Under the pieces are notes generated by a model, which worked only from the letters and a program-made list of their open reading frames with translations, had not been told where the DNA came from and did not search any database. DNA of 64,000 nt from an uncultured Roseobacter sp. (GTDB taxonomy: Bacteria; Pseudomonadota; Alphaproteobacteria; Rhodobacterales; Rhodobacteraceae): assembly GCF_947499265.1 (NCBI RefSeq), contig NZ_CANMNK010000006.1:310001-374000 (forward strand), given 5' to 3'. Positions 53,036 through 63,059 of the stretch are shown in pieces. The position numbers and the translations under genes were made by a program. How positions within the stretch are numbered: the stretch's first letter is position 1; each line of letters begins with the position of its first letter.

Positions 53036-55984
53036 TCACGCGAAGCCCAGACCCGATCTGTTCTCTCGCATGTAGGCGCAAAGGCTTTTGAGATCCCGTG
53101 GCTTTGAAAAATAGTACCCTTGCAGCCGCTCCGCGCCCAATCGCGCCAGAATGCGCGCCTGTTCTTCTGTTTCCACGCCCTCGGCAATGATGCTGATTTC
53201 CAGCGCGTTGCCGATCTCGATAATCGATTGCACAAGCCGCGCTGCGCTGTTGCCTTCTTCCAGTGGCATCACAAGTCTGCGGTCGATTTTCAACCGGTCC
53301 GGCGCGATACGCTGAAGGGCGACAACGGAGGCGCGACCGCTGCCAAAATCGTCAACTTCCAGGGTAATGCCCATGTCGCGCAACTGATCCAGCTGCATCA
53401 GGAAGGCGTCGCTTTCCTCTTCAAGAAAAATGGTTTCCAGCAGTTCGAAGGCAACTTCGCCGGAATAGGCTTTCACAAGTCTGCCGATCTGCTCGATTTC
53501 TTCGAACTGGACGCGCTTTGCGCTGACGTTGAACGACAGGCTCGGCATCGGGTCGAAACCCTTGAACGCCGCCTCGCACTCCACAATTGCCTTTTCAAAA
53601 ATCATCCGGTCGATGTCAGCGACAACGTTCAAATCCGACGCGACGGAGAAGAACTGATCCGGTGCCAGAACACCGGCCGACGGGTGCTGCCAGCGTGCCA
53701 GTGCTTCGATACCCACCACCGCACCGGTGCGCGCTTCGATCTGAGGTTGGTAGTAGGGCAGGAACTCGGACTCTTCGAGCGCTCGCATGATGTCATCCGC
53801 CAGGGTCTTGGTACGGCGCATCTCGTCGATGTCTTCGCGGCTGAAGACGGCGACTTGTCCGCGCCCGGCACGTTTTGCCTTGTACAGCGCCACATCCGAA
53901 TTGGTCAGCAAATCCTTCTCATCGGCCAGCGGCGTGCGCGATATGCCAATGGAAGCGCCAAAGCGGCATTTGCGACCTTCAAAATACGAGGGCTGGAAGA
54001 GGTCCTCCAACAGCGCCTCGGCGAGCTCTTCCGGTCGGTTATTGTCTTCCGCCAGCCATAGCAGAATGACGAATTCATCGCCCCCGATCCGCGCAACGAC
54101 GTCGTCGGGCTGCGTGTTTTTGCGAATGCGATTGGCGACGTCCACAAGCACATGATCACCGGCCGCGTGGCCGATGGTATCATTGATCTGCTTGAAGCGA
54201 TCCAGGTCAATGTGCAGCGCGGCAAGCTCGCCGCCTTCGTCTCGTCGTCGACGCGAAAGGGCGTCGAATTTCTCCGACAGGAAGCGCCGATTGCCCAGAC
54301 CTGTCAGCTGGTCGTGCAGGGCCTTGTGCGTAATCTGCTGATTGGCGTCTTCCAGACGTTTGGCGTATTTTTCCAGGGCGCGGCGCTGGCGAACCGCCTC
54401 CGTAATGTTCAGCCGCAGGACGACGATTTCACCGTTATCAGCCTGCGACCTGATGATGCGGTAATGCTCATCATTGTCGAATTCGAACTCTTCTTCCTCT
54501 GTCTTGGCCATATCCGGGGTGACATATTCTTCCAGCCACTCGGCTTCACGTCCCCTGGCTGCGGGCACATGCCCGTTGTGCACGGCCAGACGCACCACTT
54601 CGTCCACGCTCATGCCCGCGGTCACATCATTGGGATCATCGGTCAGCGTGGCGGCAAACGCCGGGTTCCATGTGAGCAGTTTGAGGTCACGGTCGTAGAT
54701 GGCAAAAGGATCGGGGAAGGCGTTGATCGCGGAGATCAGACGATCCTGCGTCACCTCGAGCGCACGGCGCTGCCGCACCAGTTCGGTGGTGTCCAGGCGG
54801 ACAATCACCAGATCGCCACCCGGTGAGCGGGAGCGCAAAATCCGGTGGTGCGTGTCGCCAGCGAGTTCGATGTCTTCGATGGCCCGGGTTTCTGCGGCAG
54901 AGGCCAACAGGTCGGCCAGCCAGTCTTCTTCCCGTCCGGCGGCCTCGGTAAAGCGCCCGTTTCTCAGACCAACGCGCATTGTGGCTTCCAGCGACATGCC
55001 TGCCTTCAGTTCGCTTGGATCATCGGTCAGCGCGGCCGCGTATTCCTCATTCCAAACGGCCAGGTTGGAGTTGTTGTCGTAGATGCAAAATGGCGCGGGA
55101 TAGGCCCCGATCGCGGACAGGAGCCGCTCTTGCGCTTCCTCAGCGCTGCGCTTCTGACGCACCAATTCTGTGATGTCCAAACGCAGGATGACCCAGTCGC
55201 CGTTTTCTGCCTTGCTGCGCAACATCCGGTGATGGATGTCATTGGCAAGCTCGACGTCCTCGGTCTTGAGCGCGACCCGTTCGGGTTTCATCATCTCATC
55301 CAACATCGCAGCCCGCCCAATCGGGGGCACCGCCATGCGACCGCTGTCAAAAGCTTCATTCAAAACGTCGCGAATGTGCATGCCGGGTCGAATGGCCTCT
55401 GGCCGCGTGGAGAGAGATTCCTGATATGCGGTGTTGCAAACAACCAGCCGCATGTCCTTGTCGTAAATGACAAACGGGTCCGGATAGGCATTCATCGCCG
55501 ACAGCAGCCGCGTTTGCGTGTCCATCAGTTCGTCGAATGTGCGTTCTTTTTCGACCAGGAGCTGGTTGCGCTCTGCAAGCGCCCGCGAGGCCTCCTCTTC
55601 CCGCTCGACCAGCTCTGAGATATCGCGGAAAACGGCACAGCTGTAGCGGCCTCCGCGCTCCTCATCATCGACAATGAAGAACGAGAGGCTCGCCCAGAAC
55701 TTCTTGCCATCGGAGGTGATGCAACGGGTTCTTTCGGTGAAACTCTTGGCACCGGATTCGAACTTTGGCGTCACACTGGCAACATATTCATCCCAGTGTT
55801 CGGGATCGTGACCAATGTCGACGGGGGCACCAAGCACTTCGTCGGGCGCATAGCCGAAGAGCTCTGAATAGGCGGGGTTGATGTACACCACTCTGGCGGT
55901 GTCATCGCCAGGTCCGCGGTATCCCACGCCGACGGCATCCTGCGTCAGGGTCAGGAAATTCTGCAAAATTTCAGAAAGTTGCAT
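53036..55984 (-). CDS. Multi-PAS GGDEF-EAL cyclic-di-GMP protein
   Basis: Start at 55984; the frame is open upstream but that part is not protein-like. The 982-residue cytosolic protein has an N-terminal PAS (residues 1-125), then three PAS-like modules repeated with a period of exactly 128 residues (conserved SA-I/M-x-A-Y/F-P-x-PF-x-IYD cores at about 162, 290 and 418), a GGDEF domain (RIGGDEFVILL, 634-638, no RxxD site) and an EAL domain (E760-A-L, then VDDFGSG and KIDRRLV). No membrane segment. It senses a soluble signal, possibly redox or light, to set cyclic-di-GMP. Confidence 0.9.
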   Translation of the reverse strand: MQLSEILQNFLTLTQDAVGVGYRGPGDDTARVVYINPAYSELFGYAPDEVLGAPVDIGHDPEHWDEYVASVTPKFESGAKSFTERTRCITSDGKKFWASLSFFIVDDEERGGRYSCAVFRDISELVEREEEASRALAERNQLLVEKERTFDELMDTQTRLLSAMNAYPDPFVIYDKDMRLVVCNTAYQESLSTRPEAIRPGMHIRDVLNEAFDSGRMAVPPIGRAAMLDEMMKPERVALKTEDVELANDIHHRMLRSKAENGDWVILRLDITELVRQKRSAEEAQERLLSAIGAYPAPFCIYDNNSNLAVWNEEYAAALTDDPSELKAGMSLEATMRVGLRNGRFTEAAGREEDWLADLLASAAETRAIEDIELAGDTHHRILRSRSPGGDLVIVRLDTTELVRQRRALEVTQDRLISAINAFPDPFAIYDRDLKLLTWNPAFAATLTDDPNDVTAGMSVDEVVRLAVHNGHVPAARGREAEWLEEYVTPDMAKTEEEEFEFDNDEHYRIIRSQADNGEIVVLRLNITEAVRQRRALEKYAKRLEDANQQITHKALHDQLTGLGNRRFLSEKFDALSRRRRDEGGELAALHIDLDRFKQINDTIGHAAGDHVLVDVANRIRKNTQPDDVVARIGGDEFVILLWLAEDNNRPEELAEALLEDLFQPSYFEGRKCRFGASIGISRTPLADEKDLLTNSDVALYKAKRAGRGQVAVFSREDIDEMRRTKTLADDIMRALEESEFLPYYQPQIEARTGAVVGIEALARWQHPSAGVLAPDQFFSVASDLNVVADIDRMIFEKAIVECEAAFKGFDPMPSLSFNVSAKRVQFEEIEQIGRLVKAYSGEVAFELLETIFLEEESDAFLMQLDQLRDMGITLEVDDFGSGRASVVALQRIAPDRLKIDRRLVMPLEEGNSAARLVQSIIEIGNALEISIIAEGVETEEQARILARLGAERLQGYYFSKPRDLKSLCAYMRENRSGLGFA

Positions 55985-56147
55985 CCGCGCGCCTTCGATT
56001 CGGTGCGCAAACCATAAAAGCGATAGGTTACTTGAAGGGTAAGCCGGGCCTTTTAGTAAAATCTGATTCAAAGGCGCCAGAAAGCAGAGTAGCGTAAATT
56101 TAAATAATTGAAAAATATGGAAATTTCTTCTGGCCAGAGAAAGTGCT

Positions 56148-56181
56148 GCGCATGCTTCGATGCATGCGCCGGCCTTTTTGA
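56148..56181 (+). terminator. Orphan hairpin with T-run
   Basis: Perfect 8-bp stem GCGCATGC/GCATGCGC with loop TTCGAT, followed after CGGCC by TTTTT. It lies in the 450-bp gap (55985-56433) upstream of the PAS gene and no plus-strand gene precedes it. No other feature is seen in this gap apart from the promoter side of the PAS gene. Confidence 0.45.
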
Positions 56182-56433
56182 GAATGGTAAAATTACCCCC
56201 CGAAAAATGAACCTTGCAACGCGTCAATGTACGGGCCATCGATCCGACCGGTTTCGCTGCGCTGAAGGCGTAACCGACCCCGGAAAAATGGCAGTCTGAC
56301 CGAAATTTGGCGCGGCGCTGGAACGGCCTGACCAACCCTAACCGGGACGTCTCAGATGATGTGAAGACGCCTGCGGTGGTCACTAGGAGAGCAGGGGTCG
56401 CGGATGGAATCCGCCAGCTTTCGCCGATGCGGC

Positions 56434-56973
56434 CTAGCTGACTCTCTCGTCTGCCCCGGTAAATTTGGCGACCTCAATCGCCAGCGCTTCCCAATCGGTG
56501 AACTCATGTTCGTCCACCGCCGGATTATAGTCCTGATCCCTGAGCACCACATGCCGCAGAACCTGCGTTGCGTAGTAGTCATAGTGACGCGACCGTACCG
56601 CGCCCGCGACCAGAACTTCTGCGCTGGGGTCAAGTTCTGTCCGCATTTTCAATTCGGTAACGTATTCCTTTGCCTCCTCCATGCCTTCGGGGAAGGCGGC
56701 GCTGAGGCTGACGGAGAGCAAAAGTGTTTCGCATTTCTGCAGTTCCTGCCTGTGTGCCGTCAGAAAAACTTCGAAGGTCTCGGGATGTCTGCGTTCATGC
56801 ACCGGAGCGGCCAATATCACCTTATCGACACCCTTGAATGTCACCGGTGCCGTTTTCTCCGCCGTGTTCATAACCTCGAATTCACAGCCCATGGTGCGCA
56901 GTTGTTCCTGGACGGCATCCGCCACTTTCCCGGTCTGACCTTCAACAGTTGCGTAAACAAGTAGAATGGACAT
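56434..56973 (-). CDS. Flavodoxin-like protein (HemG/menaquinone-dependent oxidase type)
   Basis: The 179-residue protein starts with the FMN phosphate loop of flavodoxins (LLVYATVEGQTGKVADAV) and has the VILAAPVHERRHPETFEVF and LLLSVSLSAAFP segments seen in HemG-type protoporphyrinogen oxidases. It may be that enzyme or another flavodoxin-fold reductase. Monocistronic. Confidence 0.78.
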   Translation of the reverse strand: MSILLVYATVEGQTGKVADAVQEQLRTMGCEFEVMNTAEKTAPVTFKGVDKVILAAPVHERRHPETFEVFLTAHRQELQKCETLLLSVSLSAAFPEGMEEAKEYVTELKMRTELDPSAEVLVAGAVRSRHYDYYATQVLRHVVLRDQDYNPAVDEHEFTDWEALAIEVAKFTGADERVS

Positions 56974-57187
56974 GGTTGTCTCCTGTGTGCGCCGGGGAAA
57001 GCCCTATGGCGTTTGATGCAGGTCGATTACCCGGCTCATCTGGTCGACTGCTGTCTTTCCTATGGTCTGTTGGTCTTGTGGCAAGGTACCCCGGTGAAAA
57101 CTACCGGACCTTGTTTTAGATCAATTGATCGCTTCCGGCGGCACGTCGCAGCCTGCGGTCAGGGCGGCAATGACCTGTGCTGCTGGA

Positions 57188-58471
57188 TCAGGTGATTGCT
57201 GGCCCATGGCGCCGCCGCACCGATGCGGCCCGCCCGGGGATATCCAATGCGGCGTCAGCCCGGGGGGTCTGGCTGATCAGCTTGCCCTGGGCGATGACGA
57301 AAAGCCGGTTGGCGCGCAGGCGCAGCGCCTCGACCGGGTCACCGGCGTCAAGCACGACCAGCGAGGCTTGCGCGCCGACGTGCAGCCCATACTCCTGCAA
57401 GCCCATGGTTTTGGCATTGTTCACCGTGACCATGTCGAAACAGCGCCGCATCTCTTCGGGGCTGGTCATCTGGGCCACATGCAGCCCCATGAAGGCCACG
57501 TCGAGCATGTCTGCGGTGCCCAGCGAATACCACGGGTCCAGCACGCAATCCTGACCCCAGCCCACGTTGATGCCCAGAGCCTGCATCTCCTTGACCCGCG
57601 TCAGGCCGCGCCGTTTGGGGTAGGTATCGTGACGTCCCTGCAGAACAATATTGATCAAGGGGTTCGGAATCGCGGAAATCTCAGCCTCCGCCATCAGCGG
57701 CAGGAGTTTGGAGACATAGTAGTTGTCCATCGAATGCATCGAGGTCAGATGTGACCCGGCAACCCGCCCTTGCAGGCCAAGGCGCTGGGTCTCAAAGGCC
57801 AGCGTTTCGATGTGGCGCGACATCGGATCGTCGGTCTCGTCGCAATGCATATCGACCTGCAGTCCGCGGTTGGCCGCGATCTCGCAGAGCTCTGTGACCG
57901 AGGCGGCCCCATCCTGCATCCTGCGTTCAAAATGTGGGATGCCGCCGACCACATCTACGCCCATATCCAGCGCGCGCAGTGTGTTGGTCCGGGCCGTTGG
58001 ATCGCGGTAAAACCCATCCTGCGGGAAGGCGACAAGTTGCAGATCGATGTAATCACTGACCTGTTCGCGCACGTCCAGCAACGCTTCCACGCCCAACAAT
58101 CTGTCGTCGCAGGTATCCACATGGCTGCGGATCGCCAGCAGCCCCATGCTGGCCGCCCAATCGCAATAGGCAAGCGCGCGCGTCACGACATCGTCTTGGG
58201 TCATGATCTGCTTCAACTCGCCCCAAAGGCCGATCCCTTCCAGCAAGGTGCCGGAGGCATTGATGCGCGGCTGACCATAGGAAAGCGTGGCATCCATGTG
58301 GAAATGCGGGTCGACAAAGGGCGGGCTGACCAGGTCGCCCGTTGCATCAATCACCTGCCCGGCGTTGGCGGTCGACAGGTCTTCGATGGCAGTAATCCGG
58401 TTGCCTTTTATGCCGATGTCCGTGATCTCGCCGGTCGTCAGCGTGCCCCCCTTGATGATCAGATCAAACAT
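57188..58471 (-). CDS. codA: Amidohydrolase, cytosine deaminase-like
   Basis: Start at 58471 in an ATGA overlap with the permease gene. The 427-residue protein is a TIM-barrel amidohydrolase: PPFVDPHFHMD (metal His pair), RSHVDTCD, MHCDETDDPMSRH (catalytic Glu and metal His), GSHLTSMHSMD and NVGWGQDCVLDPW (metal Asp). The group includes CodA, isoguanine deaminase and related nitrogen-base deaminases. Gene order with a nucleoside importer supports a role in pyrimidine or purine-base use; the precise base is unproven. Confidence 0.82.
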   Translation of the reverse strand: MFDLIIKGGTLTTGEITDIGIKGNRITAIEDLSTANAGQVIDATGDLVSPPFVDPHFHMDATLSYGQPRINASGTLLEGIGLWGELKQIMTQDDVVTRALAYCDWAASMGLLAIRSHVDTCDDRLLGVEALLDVREQVSDYIDLQLVAFPQDGFYRDPTARTNTLRALDMGVDVVGGIPHFERRMQDGAASVTELCEIAANRGLQVDMHCDETDDPMSRHIETLAFETQRLGLQGRVAGSHLTSMHSMDNYYVSKLLPLMAEAEISAIPNPLINIVLQGRHDTYPKRRGLTRVKEMQALGINVGWGQDCVLDPWYSLGTADMLDVAFMGLHVAQMTSPEEMRRCFDMVTVNNAKTMGLQEYGLHVGAQASLVVLDAGDPVEALRLRANRLFVIAQGKLISQTPRADAALDIPGRAASVRRRHGPAIT

Positions 58472-59415
58472 CAGCGTTCTCCTTTGTTGAAAGGGACCAT
58501 CAGGGCGGCAGGCACTTCTGCGCGGCGCGACACCAATACCAGGGCGACGATGGACAAAACATAGGGCATCATCAGGAAGATCTGGTAGGGTACCGCCGCG
58601 CCCAGGCTGGTTTGCTGGACACGGATTTGCAACGCGTCGAAGGCCGCAAAGAGGATCGCGCCCAAAAGCGCCTTGCCCGGTCGCCACGCCCCAAAGACGA
58701 CCAGCGCGATGCAGATCCAGCCGCGCCCGTTGACCATCTCGAAAAAGAAACTGTCGAAGGCGGACATGGTCAGGAAAGCGCCGCCCACGGCCATGAAACC
58801 GCTGCCGATGATGACGGCGCCCATGCGGATGCCGGTGACGGACAGGCCCTGGGCGGCCACGGCGGATGGGTTTTCGCCCGCGGCGCGCACCGCCAGCCCA
58901 AGCGGGGTGCGATAGAGTGTGAAACTGACGATCAGAACCAGCGCAAAAGCGGCATAGGTTAGCGGAGTTTGGTTGAAAAGGGCCGGGCCAATGAGTGGGA
59001 TGTCGGCAAGGCCGGGGATCCTATAGGGTTGAAACGCCTCGATTTTCGGCGGGCTTGTGACCTCTGGCAGCGCAAGGCGGTAGGCGTAATAGGTCGCCGA
59101 GGTGGCCAATAGCGTGACACCCAGCCCCACCACATGCTGTGACAGACCAAAGGGGACGGTGAGCGTGGAGTGCAAAAGGCCAAAGAGCATGCCGACGGCC
59201 ATGGCAACGGCAACTCCGGTCCAGAGCCCGGTGCCGGAATAGACCGCCATCCACCCGGCGAAGGCGCCCGCCACCATGATGCCTTCGATCCCGAGGTTGA
59301 GCACGCCTGCGCGTTCGCAGATCAACTCTCCCAGGGTGGCGAAGATCAGCGGGCTGGCGATCCGGATGGCAGCAGCCCAGAAGCTGGCAGAGAGCAGGAT
59401 GTCGATGATGTCCAT
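58471..59415 (-). CDS. ABC transporter permease, nucleoside (BMP) type
   Basis: The 314-residue protein has eight to ten helices of the BPD_transp_2 fold and the signature GELICERAGVLNLGIEGIM near the N-terminus, found in purine/pyrimidine nucleoside importers. It starts 1 bp before the end region of its partner permease gene and overlaps the amidohydrolase start. Confidence 0.88.
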   Translation of the reverse strand: MDIIDILLSASFWAAAIRIASPLIFATLGELICERAGVLNLGIEGIMVAGAFAGWMAVYSGTGLWTGVAVAMAVGMLFGLLHSTLTVPFGLSQHVVGLGVTLLATSATYYAYRLALPEVTSPPKIEAFQPYRIPGLADIPLIGPALFNQTPLTYAAFALVLIVSFTLYRTPLGLAVRAAGENPSAVAAQGLSVTGIRMGAVIIGSGFMAVGGAFLTMSAFDSFFFEMVNGRGWICIALVVFGAWRPGKALLGAILFAAFDALQIRVQQTSLGAAVPYQIFLMMPYVLSIVALVLVSRRAEVPAALMVPFNKGER

Positions 59416-59416
59416 C

Positions 59417-60466
59417 TCAATCCCTCACAACGCGGAAACGTGTCAGCATGATCGCCAGCACCATGAACAGGAGCGCCGTGGCGAGCATGATGTCGGCCAG
59501 ATAGGTCGGCACATTGGCCGCGCGGCTCATGCTGTCGGCGCCGACAAAAATGCCAGCCACAAAGAGCGCTGCAAAGATCACGCCGATGGGGTTCAGCAGC
59601 GCAAGCATGGCCACGATGATGCCGGTGTAGCCAAAGCCGGGCGACAGATCGAGCGTCAGGCTGCCCTTAAGGCCCGCCACTTCGGAAAACCCCGCCAATG
59701 CCGCCAGACCGCCCGAGAGCAGTGCGGTTTTCACCAGCACGGTATTGACCGGGATGCCGGCAAAGCGCGCGGCCTCGGCATTGTTGCCGACCGCGCGCAT
59801 TTCATAGCCCAGCGTGCTGCGGGTCTGGAGGACCCAGACGGCGATGGCCGACAGGATGGCCAGGCCAAAGCCCCAATGCAGGCGCAGCCCCTCGACGATG
59901 CGTGGCAGCCGCGCCTCGGGTAGCACCCGGGCCGATTTTGGCCAGCCCATGCCCATCGGATCCTTGAGAGGTCCTTCCAGTAGCATGGAAATAAACAGCA
60001 GGAAGATGAAATTGAAGAGCAGCGTGGTGACCACCTCATCCACGCCGAAACGGGTTTTCAGCAGAGCAGGGATGAGCAGCAGGACCGCACCGGCCAAAAC
60101 AGCGGCCAGCGCAAGGACGGGCAGCAGCAAGGGGCTGGGCCAGGCCAGCAAGCCAGTGCCCAGAACCACGGTGATCAAGGCACCTGAATAAAGCTGCGCT
60201 TCGGCACCGATGTTCCAGAATTTCGCACGAAAGGCGACGGCTGCAGCCAAACCGGTGAAGATCAGCGGGGTGGCGCGGTTGAGCGTTTCAAGAATGGCAA
60301 ACTTGGACCCGAACGCGCCCTGCAGGATCAGTCCGAGCACGGAAAAAGGATTGGCGCCCGCCATCATCGCCAGCAGCGATGCGATGACAACCGTTGATCC
60401 GATGGCGAGCGCGGGCAGGCCCAGGCGGCGCGGCAATGTCGGATTGGCGATGGGTTCAAGACGCAA
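59417..60466 (-). CDS. ABC transporter permease, nucleoside (BMP) type
   Basis: A TTG at 60466 with AGGAGG six bases upstream is the best start; a TTG at 60481 would place the ribosome site inside the gene. The ~349-residue BPD_transp_2 protein has about ten helices and the segments FWNIGAEAQLYSG and GFGYTGIIVAMLALLNP typical of the family. It overlaps the ATPase gene by 11 bp. Confidence 0.87.
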   Translation of the reverse strand: MRLEPIANPTLPRRLGLPALAIGSTVVIASLLAMMAGANPFSVLGLILQGAFGSKFAILETLNRATPLIFTGLAAAVAFRAKFWNIGAEAQLYSGALITVVLGTGLLAWPSPLLLPVLALAAVLAGAVLLLIPALLKTRFGVDEVVTTLLFNFIFLLFISMLLEGPLKDPMGMGWPKSARVLPEARLPRIVEGLRLHWGFGLAILSAIAVWVLQTRSTLGYEMRAVGNNAEAARFAGIPVNTVLVKTALLSGGLAALAGFSEVAGLKGSLTLDLSPGFGYTGIIVAMLALLNPIGVIFAALFVAGIFVGADSMSRAANVPTYLADIMLATALLFMVLAIMLTRFRVVRD

Positions 60467-61988
60467 CTGCTGCCTCCTCAAACCCGTGACCGGCCATCCA
60501 GATGCCCAGTTCCGGTGGGGTCATCTCGCCACGGGTGAAACCGGGCGAGAGTCGACCCTCCGAAATCACGTGGATTACATCTGACAGGGTTATGATCTCA
60601 TCCAGATCTTCGGAGATCAGCAGGACCGCCGCCCCGGCGTCGCGCGCTGCAAGGAGTTGGCTGTGCACATAGTTGACGGCTCCGATGTCGAGCCCGCGCA
60701 CCGGTTGGTTGGCCAGAATAATCTGCGGTCCCGCCTCCAGCACACGGCCCAGAATGAGTTTTTGCATATTGCCGCCCGACAACAGTCGGATGCGCGTGTC
60801 GGCACCGGGACAGCGTACGTCGTATTTCTCAATGATCCCATTGGCATAGTCGCGTGCTGAGCGCCAATTCAGCCAGCCAGAGGCGCTGAAATCAGAGGAA
60901 TTGTACCGCTCGAGTATCGCGTTTTCGGTGAGGTCGAAATCGGCGATCGTGCCTGTCTTGTGCCGGTCCTCGGGAATGCGCGCGATGCCTTTTGCAACGG
61001 CCTCGCGCGGCGTCCAGGACGTGGGTGTGTCCCCATTCACGGTCAAGGTCCCGGCGTCTGGCGCCTGCATGCCGCCCACCAGATCGGCAAGCGCGGCCTG
61101 ACCATTGCCGGAGACACCTGCGAGCCCGGTAATCTGACCGGCCTTGAGCGCCAGAGAGATGGATTTCAACCCCGGCGCATTCCCGATGTCGGCGGTGCTT
61201 ACCCGGTCCAGTTGCAGCAACACTCCACCGGGTTGCGCGGGCACAATATCGGGCGGGGTGGCGCTGGTGCCCATCATCATCGCGGACATGGCTTTGGGAT
61301 CGGTGTCCTTGGTGTTCACCTCGCCCACCAGCTTGCCATGGCGCAACACGACAACCCGGTCTGAAATCGCCATGACCTCATGCAGCTTATGCGAGATGAA
61401 AATGATCGACAAACCGTTGGCAATGGCCTGGCGGAGCGTTGCAAAGAGGTCTTCGGTTTCCTGCGGGGTCAAGACGGCGGTGGGCTCATCGAGGATCAGG
61501 ATTTTTACGTCGCGGTAAAGGGCCTTGAGGATTTCTACGCGCTGACGCTCCCCCACCGTCAGGCTCCCGACGCGCGCATCCGGATTGACCTTGAGCTGGA
61601 ATCGTTCCGACAGCTCGACGATCCGTTTGCGGGCAGTTTGCGTGCCGGAGCGCAGTGAAAACAGCGGCTGCACGCCAAGCGTGATGTTTTCCTGCACGGT
61701 CATATTGCCCGCCAGCGTGAAATGCTGATGCACCATGCCCACACCGGCATCCAGAGCCGCGCGCGGATTGCCCGGCGGCAGGGTCTGGCCAAAAACCTCC
61801 ACCGCCCCCTGATCGGCCGTGTACTGGCCGAAGAGGATGTTCATCAACGTGGTTTTGCCGGCGCCGTTTTCCCCCAGAAGGGCCACAACCTCACCCCGGT
61901 GCAGCGTCAGGCTGACCGCATCATTTGCGATCAGCTTGCCAAACCTCTTGGTGATGTCATTCAGGCGAAGAACGCCGTCCCGTGCCAT
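60456..61988 (-). CDS. ABC transporter double ATPase, nucleoside type
   Basis: The 510-residue protein contains two ABC domains. The N-terminal one has Walker A (GENGAGKTT), a signature at SLTVGERQRVEI and Walker B (ILILDEPTAVL). The C-terminal one is degenerate in Walker A (GVSGNGQAA) with signature LLSGGNMQKLILGR and QIILANQPVRGLD, as usual in this sugar/nucleoside family. It energises the two permeases. Confidence 0.9.
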   Translation of the reverse strand: MARDGVLRLNDITKRFGKLIANDAVSLTLHRGEVVALLGENGAGKTTLMNILFGQYTADQGAVEVFGQTLPPGNPRAALDAGVGMVHQHFTLAGNMTVQENITLGVQPLFSLRSGTQTARKRIVELSERFQLKVNPDARVGSLTVGERQRVEILKALYRDVKILILDEPTAVLTPQETEDLFATLRQAIANGLSIIFISHKLHEVMAISDRVVVLRHGKLVGEVNTKDTDPKAMSAMMMGTSATPPDIVPAQPGGVLLQLDRVSTADIGNAPGLKSISLALKAGQITGLAGVSGNGQAALADLVGGMQAPDAGTLTVNGDTPTSWTPREAVAKGIARIPEDRHKTGTIADFDLTENAILERYNSSDFSASGWLNWRSARDYANGIIEKYDVRCPGADTRIRLLSGGNMQKLILGRVLEAGPQIILANQPVRGLDIGAVNYVHSQLLAARDAGAAVLLISEDLDEIITLSDVIHVISEGRLSPGFTRGEMTPPELGIWMAGHGFEEAAVAS

Positions 61989-61994
61989 GTGAAA

Positions 61995-63011
61995 TCAGGA
62001 CGATTTGGGTTCTTCGTCGTTGATCGTGACGGTGAACGCCCCGGATTTGATTTCCTCGGTGCGCTGGGTCACCAGATCCATGGCTTCCGCCGGTATCTTG
62101 CCTTCGAAAGTACCCAGCGGCGCCAGCGAGGTGCCGCCCTGGTTCATGAAGGAATAGATGCCGTAATCCGCCGCGACAAAGGCGCCTGCCTGCACCTCGG
62201 CAATGGCCTTGTCCAGCGTCGGCTCGAAATGCCAGATCGCCGAGGCCACAACCGTGTCGGGATAATCCGCCTGCGTGTCGATCACGTTACCAATGGCTAG
62301 AATGCCCTTTTCCTTGGCCGCATCAGAAACACCAAAGCGTTCCGCATAGAGCAGGTCCGCGCCGTTTTCGATCATTGCAAAGGCGGTTTCCTTGGCCTTG
62401 GGTGGATCGAACCAGCTGCCGATGAAGCTGACCTGGAACGTGATGTCCGGGTTCATCTCCTTGGCGCCAGCCATGAAGGCATGCATCAGCCGGTTCACTT
62501 CGGGGATCGGGAAGCCGCCGACCATGCCGATGTTACCGGATTCAGTCATTGATCCCGCAATGATTCCAGATAGGTAGGAGGCGTCCTGAATGTAATTGTC
62601 GAACACCGCGAAGTTGGGCAGGGCGGCGTCTTCCTTGAAGCTGGATCCCATCAGGAAGGCAACATCAGGATATTCTGCGGCCACTTCACGGGCTTCCTGT
62701 TCGGCGCCGAAAACCTCACCGATGATCAGTTTGTTTCCCGCTTCGGCGTATTCGCGCAGCACCCGGGCGTAATCTGTGTTCGAGACGTTTTCGGAGAAGG
62801 TATAGCTGATGTCGCCGCGCTCCTGCGCGGTCAGGGCGGCCTTGTGAATACGGCTGACCCATTGCTGTTCCACGGGGACGGTATAGATGCCTGCCGTCTT
62901 GATCGGGTCGGCCGCCAGTGCAGGCGAGATCCCCATGGCACCGGCCATCAGCGATGATGCGGCGGTGGTGGCCAGAAAGCGGCGGCGGTTGATGTAATGT
63001 CTTGTGGTCAT
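61995..63011 (-). CDS. BMP-family substrate-binding protein, Tat signal
   Basis: Start at 63011 behind GGGGGA; nine upstream codons are not needed. A Tat signal (NRRRFLATTAASS ... ALAADP) is followed by a basic-membrane-protein/PnrA-like domain: KTAGIYTVPVEQQWVSRIHKA, GNIGMVGGFPIPEVNRL and YAERFGVSDAAKEKGILAIGN. Family members bind purine nucleosides or bases. First gene of the five-gene operon that ends with the amidohydrolase. Confidence 0.88.
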   Translation of the reverse strand: MTTRHYINRRRFLATTAASSLMAGAMGISPALAADPIKTAGIYTVPVEQQWVSRIHKAALTAQERGDISYTFSENVSNTDYARVLREYAEAGNKLIIGEVFGAEQEAREVAAEYPDVAFLMGSSFKEDAALPNFAVFDNYIQDASYLSGIIAGSMTESGNIGMVGGFPIPEVNRLMHAFMAGAKEMNPDITFQVSFIGSWFDPPKAKETAFAMIENGADLLYAERFGVSDAAKEKGILAIGNVIDTQADYPDTVVASAIWHFEPTLDKAIAEVQAGAFVAADYGIYSFMNQGGTSLAPLGTFEGKIPAEAMDLVTQRTEEIKSGAFTVTINDEEPKSS

Positions 63012-63059
63012 ATGGACGTCCCCCAGTTGTTTGAGCAATCAAGCGCAAGAATTTACCAA

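Noticed and set aside
55985-56383. 133-codon upstream extension of the PAS-GGDEF-EAL protein
   Set aside because: AT-rich and unlike any domain; the start just before the first PAS domain is preferred.
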